This document shows positions 51,231 through 58,298 of a DNA stretch of 64,000 bases, in pieces; the first letter of the stretch is position 1, and the number at the start of each line of letters is the position of its first letter. Origin of the DNA: Microlunatus elymi (GTDB taxonomy: Bacteria; Actinomycetota; Actinomycetes; Propionibacteriales; Propionibacteriaceae). Location: contig NZ_CP041692.1 of assembly GCF_007362775.1 (NCBI RefSeq), forward strand, positions 4,154,001-4,218,000, read 5' to 3'. The notes beneath the pieces were generated by a model, which saw nothing but the letters and a program-made list of their open reading frames with translations, searched no databases and was not told where the DNA came from. A program made the position numbers and the translations under genes.

Positions 51231-53624
51231 TCACCGGTGCTGATCACGCTTCTTCGCCCGATCAGCGGGCTTCTTGGTGTGATCATCGGGCTTCTTCTCA
51301 GGCCCGGTTGAGAAAACGGCCTTCACGGTGCCGTACTGGGCGATCTTGCCGCTGCTCGGCGAGAAGCCGATCAGCTTGCCCTTGGGCACGCTGTCGCTCG
51401 CCTTCTCCTCCCGCGTCACGGTCAGGCCGGAGTCCTTCAGCTTCTTGATCGCCTCGTCGGTCTTCAGCCCGGTCAGGTCCGGGAAATCGACCTGCTTGCC
51501 GTGCACGTACGCGTCCGGCACGTCGGCGAAAGCGGTGGCCGGCTTGTCCGCCAGGTAGGCGGTCACGGCCGGTTTCCAGATGCCCGGTCCGGCGTCGCCG
51601 CCACCCGAGCCGCTGAGGAAGGTGTGGGTCGACGGCACCGTGAAGCCCTTCAACCCGGAGCTGCGATAGCCCGGTTTCGCCTTGTTGAACGGCGCCATCG
51701 TGCTGTCGATGGAGATCATCGCCGCACCGGCGATCTCGGGGGTGTAGCCGGCGAACCAGACCGCCGCGTTGCTGTCGATGGTGCCGGTCTTGCCTGCCTG
51801 CGGCCGATGATCATCAAGCCTGGCCCTCGGTGCCGAACCACCGTCGACCACCCCGGTGAGCAGCTTGTTCACCGCGGCCGCGACGTCGGCGGAGATCACC
51901 CGTTTGCAGTTCGCGCTCGGCGCCGCGATCTGCTTGCCGGCGGCGGTGGTGATCTTGGAAATGATGATCGGATCGCAGTGGATGCCGCCGGAGGCGAAGG
52001 TCGCGTACGCCTCGGCCATCGACAGCGGGCTGACCTCGACGGTGCCCAGGGTGAACGAGGGCTTGTCGTCGTAGGAGGTGATCGGCGCACTCTGCACACT
52101 GCTCTGGGCGCCGACCTCGGCCGCCATCCGGGTCACGTCGCACATCCCGGTGGCCAACTCGAGCTGGACGAAGTACGTGTTCACCGACCAGGCAGCGGCC
52201 TTGGCCATGTCCATCTCACCGCTGCGGCCGGTCGAGTTGCTGACCTTCCAGTCGCCGGCGATCGAGGTCCGCCGTTCGCACGAGTCGAAGTGGGCGCCGC
52301 CGAAGTTCATCGTCTTCTTCGCGTCGAACTTCTTCGCGATCGGGATGCCCTTCTGCAGCGCCGCCGCGGCGGTGAACGCCTTGAAGGTCGACCCGGCCTG
52401 GAACCCCTGGCCACCGCCCATCGACTGCGGCACCGAGTAGTTGTAGTAGGTCTCGCCCAACTTGGCGTCCTTGCCCATCACCGGCCGGCTCTGCGCCATC
52501 GCCACGATCAGCCCGGTGCCCGGCTGGATCATGTCCATGGTGGAGATCAGCGGATCGGTCGCCCCGATCATCTTGCTGACCGAGCGCTGGGCCATGTCCT
52601 GGGTCTTCGGATCGATCGCGGTCTGCACCGTCAGACCGCCGCGGTCGATCGTCTTCTCCCGATCCTGCACCGTCTCGCCCAGGCTCGGATCGTTCAGCAG
52701 CGATCGGCGGACGTAGTCGCAGAGGAACGGGTAACGGGTGTCGATGCAGCCGTTGCGGACGTGCTGCACCTGCTTGGCGTCGAAGCCGGTCTTGATCGTC
52801 GCCTGGGCCTGCTGCGGTGTGATCTCGCCCAGCTCGGCCATCCGGCTGAGCACCTGATTACGCCGATCCAGACCGGCCTGGGGGTGCTGCACCGGGTTGT
52901 CGGAGTCCGGGCTCTGCACCAGCCCGGCCAGCATCGCCGCCTGCGGCAGGGTCAGCTTGGCCGCGGTGGTGCCGAAGTAGTGCCGGGCCGCCGCCTCGAC
53001 CCCGTACGCACCGTCGCCGAAGTAGGCCAGGTTGAGGTAGCGCTCCAGGATCTGGTCCTTGGACAGCTTCTGCTCCAACGCGATCGCGTATCGCAGCTCG
53101 GTGATCTTGCGCTGGTACGTGGTCTCCTGGGCGTCCTTCACGGCCTGCTCGTCGCCGGCCAGGGTGGCCTCGTTGACCAGCACCATCTTCACGTACTGCT
53201 GGGTGATGCTGGATCCGCCCTGGACCGTGCCGCCGGCGGCGTGGTTGGTGACGAAGGCGCGCAGGGTGCCCTTCGGGTCGAACGCGCCGTGCTGGTAGAA
53301 CCGGTGGTCCTCGATGGACAGCAGCGCCGACCGCATCACCGGCGCGATCTTGCTCAGCGGGACGTAGATCCGGTTCTCGTCGTAGAAGTAGGCGAGCATG
53401 TTGCCGTTGACGTCCAGCACCTTGCTGCGCTGCGGCTGCGGCGGCGTGGTCAGGTTGGTCGGGATCTTGGTCAACTGGTCGTTCGCGGCCCGGGCGCCGA
53501 CGCCGGACGCTGCCGCGAACGGGATCGCGAGCCCGGCGACCAGCAACCCGCAGAGCGCGCTGACGACGACGAAGAGAGCTCCGGCACCGGTGACGGCGCC
53601 GACTCGCTTCAGTCCGCTGGGCAT
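51231..53624 (-). CDS. Class A penicillin-binding protein with C-terminal PASTA domain
   Basis: Bifunctional cell-wall synthase, 797 residues. Membrane anchor at about residues 10-35; GT51 domain with LSIEDHRFYQHG and GGSSITQQYVKM; transpeptidase with SxxK in GSTFKAFTAA, SxN in WSVNTYF and KTG in AGKTGTIDSNAAVWF. One PASTA repeat near 700-765 (FPDLTGLKTDEAIKKLKDSG to KAVFSTGP) probably senses muropeptide, then a Lys/Asp-rich basic tail. It matches PonA-type actinobacterial PBPs. Similar to its neighbour along nearly the whole length, so the pair arose by tandem duplication. Confidence 0.95.
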   Translation of the reverse strand: MPSGLKRVGAVTGAGALFVVVSALCGLLVAGLAIPFAAASGVGARAANDQLTKIPTNLTTPPQPQRSKVLDVNGNMLAYFYDENRIYVPLSKIAPVMRSALLSIEDHRFYQHGAFDPKGTLRAFVTNHAAGGTVQGGSSITQQYVKMVLVNEATLAGDEQAVKDAQETTYQRKITELRYAIALEQKLSKDQILERYLNLAYFGDGAYGVEAAARHYFGTTAAKLTLPQAAMLAGLVQSPDSDNPVQHPQAGLDRRNQVLSRMAELGEITPQQAQATIKTGFDAKQVQHVRNGCIDTRYPFLCDYVRRSLLNDPSLGETVQDREKTIDRGGLTVQTAIDPKTQDMAQRSVSKMIGATDPLISTMDMIQPGTGLIVAMAQSRPVMGKDAKLGETYYNYSVPQSMGGGQGFQAGSTFKAFTAAAALQKGIPIAKKFDAKKTMNFGGAHFDSCERRTSIAGDWKVSNSTGRSGEMDMAKAAAWSVNTYFVQLELATGMCDVTRMAAEVGAQSSVQSAPITSYDDKPSFTLGTVEVSPLSMAEAYATFASGGIHCDPIIISKITTAAGKQIAAPSANCKRVISADVAAAVNKLLTGVVDGGSAPRARLDDHRPQAGKTGTIDSNAAVWFAGYTPEIAGAAMISIDSTMAPFNKAKPGYRSSGLKGFTVPSTHTFLSGSGGGDAGPGIWKPAVTAYLADKPATAFADVPDAYVHGKQVDFPDLTGLKTDEAIKKLKDSGLTVTREEKASDSVPKGKLIGFSPSSGKIAQYGTVKAVFSTGPEKKPDDHTKKPADRAKKRDQHR

Positions 53625-53631
53625 AGGGGCG

Positions 53632-53637
53632 AGGTTA
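53632..53637 (-). promoter_or_regulatory. -10 element, PASTA PBP
   Basis: TAACCT on the minus strand, seven bases before the ATG at 53624. Confidence 0.5.
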
Positions 53638-53742
53638 CGTGAATTGCTTCACGTAGTCATCGTGAGCACGCTGCCTTGAGCCTTTGCTCAGCCGAAATGG
53701 AGCAGCGCCTTCGCTGGGACGAAATCGAGCCCGAGCTATTGC

Positions 53743-55176
53743 TCAGCGAATGCGTAGCTTGCGCATCACCCGCAGGCCGCCGAGGACCAGGTTGACGAAC
53801 TGCTCGCGACTGAGCCCGGCGACCGGGTCGAAGCCGAGCAGGTGGTGCTGGCTGGAGATGGTCTGCGGTTCGGTGTATTGCATCAGTCCGGGGATGCCGT
53901 GCCGCCGGCCCAGTCCGGACTGCTTGCGGCCGCCGACCGGGGACGCCGAGGCGTAACCGGAGGCGTACCCCTCGTTGATGTTGACCATGCCGGCCTCGAT
54001 CCGTTCGGCGATCGACCGGGCCCGGGCGACGTTGCCGCCGAAGACCGCCGCGTTCAGCCCGTACGCACTGTCATTGGCCAGCCGGACCGCCTCGGCGTCG
54101 TTGCCGAAGCCGGTCACGGTGACCACCGGGCCGAACACCTCCTCGGTGCTGATCTCGGCGTCCGGGGCGGCTCCGGTGAGAATCGTCGGCTCGTAGAAGT
54201 ACGGGCCGATGTCCGGCCGGGCGCGGCCGCCGGTCACCACCCGGGCGCCGTCGGCGACCGCCCGTCCGACCATGCCGGTGACCCGATCGAGTTGGGCCGC
54301 CGACTGCAGCGAGCCGACGTCGGCGGTGTAGTCCAGTCCGCGGCCGAGCCGCAGGTCCTTGGTCGCGGCCACGAACCGGCGCAGGAACTCCGATTGCACA
54401 CTGCGGTCGACGTAGATCCGTTCGATCCCGATGCATAGTTGCCCGGCGTTCCCGAAACAGGCCCGCAACGCCGCGGTCACGGTCCGATCCAGGTCGGCGT
54501 CGTCCAGCACGATCATCGGGTTCTTGCCGCCGAGCTCCAGGCTGCAGCCGATCAGCCGCTGCGCACAGCGCTCGGCGATCTCGCGGCCGGCCCGGGTGGA
54601 GCCGGTGAAACTGACGAAGTCGGCGCCGTCGATCAGCGCGGTGCCCAACTCGTCCGGGTCGGCCACCACGGTCTGCCACAGCTCGGGCCGCAGCCCGGCC
54701 TCGATCGCGTAGTCGCGCAACAACAGCGACGACCGCGGCGTCTTCGTGTCCGGCTTGTGCACGACGGTGTTGCCGGCGAGCAGCGCCGGCACCACATCGG
54801 CGGCCAGGGCCAGCGGGTAGTTCCACGGGGTGATCACGGCGACCACGCCGCGCGGCCGGGCGTACTCGTGAGTCTTGGTCAGGATCGGCATCGCGCCGGG
54901 CCGGCGCCGGGTCCGCAGCAACCCGGGCGCCCTGCGGGCGTAGAAGAGGATCGAGGCGACCGTGTCCATCAGCTCCTCGGCGGCGTGTCCGCGGGCCTTG
55001 CCGGTCTCCTGCTGGATCACGTCCAGGACCTGTTCGCGCCGATCCAGCAGCATCGCACTCAGGGCCAGGAACGGTTCGGCCCGGCGTTTCGGATCGGTCG
55101 CCGCCCAGCCCGGCTGGGCCTGGCGTGCCGCGGTGAACGCCCGCTCGGCGGCGGCCGTCGTTTCGGTCTCGATCAT
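53743..55176 (-). CDS. Aldehyde dehydrogenase, succinate-semialdehyde type
   Basis: 477 residues of the ALDH superfamily. ITPWNYPLALAADVVPALLAG is the coenzyme strand, VSFTGSTRAG the NAD(P) loop, CSLELGGKNPMIV carries the catalytic-base Glu, and GNAGQLCIGIERIYV the nucleophile Cys. YARPRGVVAVITPWN and the Ser/Arg C terminus match the SSADH branch (GabD2-like in mycobacteria). It likely oxidises succinic semialdehyde to succinate. The N terminus is about 15 residues shorter than average; the ATG is fixed by a -10 six bases upstream. Confidence 0.88.
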   Translation of the reverse strand: MIETETTAAAERAFTAARQAQPGWAATDPKRRAEPFLALSAMLLDRREQVLDVIQQETGKARGHAAEELMDTVASILFYARRAPGLLRTRRRPGAMPILTKTHEYARPRGVVAVITPWNYPLALAADVVPALLAGNTVVHKPDTKTPRSSLLLRDYAIEAGLRPELWQTVVADPDELGTALIDGADFVSFTGSTRAGREIAERCAQRLIGCSLELGGKNPMIVLDDADLDRTVTAALRACFGNAGQLCIGIERIYVDRSVQSEFLRRFVAATKDLRLGRGLDYTADVGSLQSAAQLDRVTGMVGRAVADGARVVTGGRARPDIGPYFYEPTILTGAAPDAEISTEEVFGPVVTVTGFGNDAEAVRLANDSAYGLNAAVFGGNVARARSIAERIEAGMVNINEGYASGYASASPVGGRKQSGLGRRHGIPGLMQYTEPQTISSQHHLLGFDPVAGLSREQFVNLVLGGLRVMRKLRIR

Positions 55177-55182
55177 GATCTG

Positions 55183-55188
55183 AACCTA
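55183..55188 (-). promoter_or_regulatory. -10 element, aldehyde dehydrogenase
   Basis: TAGGTT on the minus strand, six bases before the ATG at 55176. Confidence 0.5.
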
Positions 55189-55229
55189 CCCGTCGGCTGG
55201 CGCCGGACCTGAGGACGGACAATACCGGG

Positions 55230-56456
55230 GTGAGAGTCGCCATGATCAGCATGCACACCTCACCCCTGGACACTCCCGGCGTCGGGGATGCCGGCGGGTT
55301 GAACGTGTACGTGGCTGAGCTCGCGCACCGGCTCGGCTCCCGCGGTGTCGAGGTGGACGTGTTCACCCGCCGCCGGGATGCCGACGTGCCCGAGCGGATC
55401 CGGATCAGCGACGAGGTCAGCGTGCTGCAGGTGACGGCCGGCCCGGCCGCGGAGGTGGCCAAGGAGGAGTTGCCCGGCCTGACCGGTGATTTCGCCGCCG
55501 AGCTGGCACGGCGCTGGGGCGAGCGGGACTACGACCTGGTGCATTCGCATTACTGGCTGTCCGGGATGGCCGGGATGATCATGGCCTCGGCCCGCGAGCT
55601 GCCGCTGGTGCACACCATGCACACGATGGCCCGGGTGAAGAACCTCAACCGAGCCGACGATCATCTGACCGAGCCGGACGTGCGGGAACACGGTGAGTCC
55701 GAGATCGTCCGCCGGGCCACCGTGCTGACTGCCAACACGCAGGACGAGGCGGACGAGCTGATCCGGCACTACGACGCCGTCCAAGATCAACTCGCGATCG
55801 TGCCGCCCGGAGTTGATCTTGAGATCTTCCATCCCTGCGACCAGATCCAGTCGCGAGAACGGTACGACGTCGATCTCGACGCCAAGATCATCTTGTTCGT
55901 CGGCCGGCTGCAGCCGTTGAAGGCGCCGGATGTGCTGATCGACGCGGTAGCCGAGATCCTGCGCCGCCGGCCGGAGCTTCGTGATCAACTTCGGTTGATC
56001 ATCATCGGCAGCCCGAGCGGTCCGCAGAGCACCTGGGCCGACGCGTTGCCGGACGCCATCGCCGATCACGGTCTGACCGATCAGATCATCGTCCGGCCGC
56101 ACTCGCCTCGGGCCGAACTCTTCCGCTGGTACTGCGTTGCCGACGTGGTCGGCGTGCCGTCCTACAACGAATCGTTCGGCCTGGTCGCGTTGGAGGCGCA
56201 GGCCTGCGGACGGCCGGTGGTGGCCACCGATGTCGGCGGCCTGCGGCACGCAGTCCGCGCCGGCGAGACCGGGCTGCTGGTGGACGGCCACGATCCGGTC
56301 CGCTGGGCGGACGCGCTGGAGTCGCTGCTGGACAGCCCGGCCCGCGCCCGCGAACTGGGTGCCGCCGGAGCCCTGCACGCGGCCGGCTTCAGCTGGGACA
56401 ACACCGCGGCCGCCAGCCTGGCCGCCTACTCGCGCGCCTTGCGCCGCCGCGACTGA
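55230..56456 (+). CDS. mshA: MshA-like glycosyltransferase (GT4)
   Basis: D-inositol-3-phosphate glycosyltransferase, first step of mycothiol synthesis, by family. 408 residues. The N terminus RVAMISMHTSPLDTPGVGDA followed by GGLNVYVAEL is the MshA signature (related to sucrose-phosphate synthases). HSHYWLSGMAG and HTMHTMARVKN follow, and the C-terminal GT-B nucleotide-sugar site is YNESFGLVALEAQACGRPVV. The GTG start lies 53 bases from the divergent aldehyde dehydrogenase. It ends 31 bases inside the convergent GH15 gene. Sequence alone does not exclude another GT4 acceptor. Confidence 0.85.
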   Translation: MRVAMISMHTSPLDTPGVGDAGGLNVYVAELAHRLGSRGVEVDVFTRRRDADVPERIRISDEVSVLQVTAGPAAEVAKEELPGLTGDFAAELARRWGERDYDLVHSHYWLSGMAGMIMASARELPLVHTMHTMARVKNLNRADDHLTEPDVREHGESEIVRRATVLTANTQDEADELIRHYDAVQDQLAIVPPGVDLEIFHPCDQIQSRERYDVDLDAKIILFVGRLQPLKAPDVLIDAVAEILRRRPELRDQLRLIIIGSPSGPQSTWADALPDAIADHGLTDQIIVRPHSPRAELFRWYCVADVVGVPSYNESFGLVALEAQACGRPVVATDVGGLRHAVRAGETGLLVDGHDPVRWADALESLLDSPARARELGAAGALHAAGFSWDNTAAASLAAYSRALRRRD

Positions 56457-58297
56457 CCTCGTACGCCGCCGGTGCCCTCGATCGCGTCCGCAGCCCGGAC
56501 CAACGCCAGATGCGACAGGGCCTGCGGTGTGTTGCCGGCCTGCCGGTCGGCTGCGGTGTCGTACTCCTCCGACAGCAGACCAAGATCATTACTGAACGAC
56601 AACAGCCGATCCATCAGCTTCTCCGCGTCCTGTTTGCGGCCGCTGCGCGCGTACTGCTCGACCAACCAGAAGGAGCAGGCCAGGAACGGCGCCTCCCCCG
56701 GCGTCAACCCGTCCACCGTCTCGCCCGATCCCTGCTCCACTTCGAGATCGGTGCGGTAGCGCAACAACAGACCGTCGGCCAGCAACTCGTCCTCGATCGC
56801 CGCCACGGTGCCAAGCATCCGCGGATCGTCCGGCTCGCAGAAGCCGACCTGCGGCAGTTGCAGCAGGGAGGCGTCGACGCCGCGGGAACCGTAGTACTGC
56901 GTGTAGGTGTTGCGTTCGACGTCGAAGCCGTTGGTCTCGATCTCCTCGCGCAGTTGATCACGAAGCTGCTCCCAGCGATCCGCCGGGCCGTCCAACCCGA
57001 ACTCGCGGACCGCCTTCACCGCCCGGTCCAGCGCGGCCCAGATCATCACCCGGGAGTGGACGAAATACTGCGACTGGCCGCGGACCTCCCAGATCCCGCT
57101 GTCCTTGCGTTGCCAGGTCGCCTCCACCCGATCCAGCAGGGCCCGCTGCAACGGCCAGCTGAAATGATCATCAGCTAGGCCGGCCCGGCGGGCCGCGTCC
57201 AGGGCGACCATCACCTCACCCATCACGTCGCCCTGATACTGATCCACGGCACCGTTGCCGATCCGGACCGGTCGAGAGCCGGCGTAGCCGGGAAGATGAT
57301 CAAGCTCACGCTCCTCCAGCTCGCGTTCGCCGGCCAACCCGTACATGATCTGGACGTCCTCCGGATCGCCGGCGACCGCACGCAGCAGCCAGAGTCGCCA
57401 GTGCTCGACCTCCTCGGCGTATCCGTGTTGCAGCAAGGCTTCCAGCGTCAGGGATGCGTCCCGCAGCCAGCAGAATCGGTAGTCCCAGTTGCGTTCGCCG
57501 CCGAACCGCTCCGGCAGCGAGGTGGTCGCGGCGGCGACGATGCCGCCGGTCTCGCGTTCGGTCAGCGCCCGCAGCACCAACAGCGAACGGTGCACCTGCT
57601 CGGCGTACGGTCCACTGACCTCGCACCGGCTGGCCCAGTACTGCCACCAGATCGTGGTCTGCTCGATCGCCTGATCGACGTCGATCGGCTCGGGCCGCGG
57701 CTGGTAGGACCGGTAGGACTGCAACACCAGATCGGTGCCTTGGCCGGCGGTCAGTTCGAACTCTCCGGCATGCCGGTGACCGTGATGGCTGCGGTCGGCG
57801 CGAGGAAGGTGCGCACCGCGGATCACCAGCGCCGACGGGCCGGCGATCGCCAGCAGGATCGCCTCCCCGGCCTGGTGCTCACGCCGTACCCACGGCAACA
57901 CCTTGCCGTAGTTGAACCTGATCACCAGCTGCTGCCGCATCGTCACCGTGCCCTCGATGCAGCGCACCCGACGGATCACCGTCGGCTGATGATCGGCCGA
58001 CATCAGATCGACCACCTGCACCACCCCGGTCTCGGTCCGGTAGGTGGTTTCCAGTACGAAGGTGTCGGGCAGATAGCGGCGGGTCAGTTCGAGGATCCGG
58101 CCGGTCGGCGCCAGCTGCCAGTAGCCGTGGTCGTCGGTTCCGAGCATCCGGGCGAACACCGACGGGGAATCGAACCGGGGCAGGCACAACCAGTCGATGC
58201 TGCCGGTCCGGTTGACCAGTGCCGCGCTGCGGCAGTCACCGATCAGCGCGTAGTCCTCGATCGCCCGATGATCGTCGTGGTCGCCCCATGCGTCCAT
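56426..58297 (-). CDS. Glycoside hydrolase family 15 (trehalase/glucoamylase-like)
   Basis: 623 residues, cytosolic. The N-terminal beta-sandwich starts with IEDYALIGDCRSAALVNRTG and SIDWLCLPRFDSPSVFARML, a hallmark of actinobacterial GH15. The (alpha/alpha)6 barrel includes ERNWDYRFCWLRDAS, DSGIWEVRG with the general acid Glu and GLLSEEYD with the catalytic base Glu. In mycobacteria such enzymes act as trehalases. It starts two bases after the glnE stop codon, so is cotranscribed with glnE despite no obvious functional link. Confidence 0.9.
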   Translation of the reverse strand: MDAWGDHDDHRAIEDYALIGDCRSAALVNRTGSIDWLCLPRFDSPSVFARMLGTDDHGYWQLAPTGRILELTRRYLPDTFVLETTYRTETGVVQVVDLMSADHQPTVIRRVRCIEGTVTMRQQLVIRFNYGKVLPWVRREHQAGEAILLAIAGPSALVIRGAHLPRADRSHHGHRHAGEFELTAGQGTDLVLQSYRSYQPRPEPIDVDQAIEQTTIWWQYWASRCEVSGPYAEQVHRSLLVLRALTERETGGIVAAATTSLPERFGGERNWDYRFCWLRDASLTLEALLQHGYAEEVEHWRLWLLRAVAGDPEDVQIMYGLAGERELEERELDHLPGYAGSRPVRIGNGAVDQYQGDVMGEVMVALDAARRAGLADDHFSWPLQRALLDRVEATWQRKDSGIWEVRGQSQYFVHSRVMIWAALDRAVKAVREFGLDGPADRWEQLRDQLREEIETNGFDVERNTYTQYYGSRGVDASLLQLPQVGFCEPDDPRMLGTVAAIEDELLADGLLLRYRTDLEVEQGSGETVDGLTPGEAPFLACSFWLVEQYARSGRKQDAEKLMDRLLSFSNDLGLLSEEYDTAADRQAGNTPQALSHLALVRAADAIEGTGGVRGQSRRRKARE

Positions 58298-58298
58298 G

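Noticed and set aside
48990-53642. Two open frames over 700 codons on the plus strand opposite the PBPs
   Set aside because: Both mirror PBP genes that have complete catalytic motifs; the plus-strand translations are Arg/His/Gly-rich.
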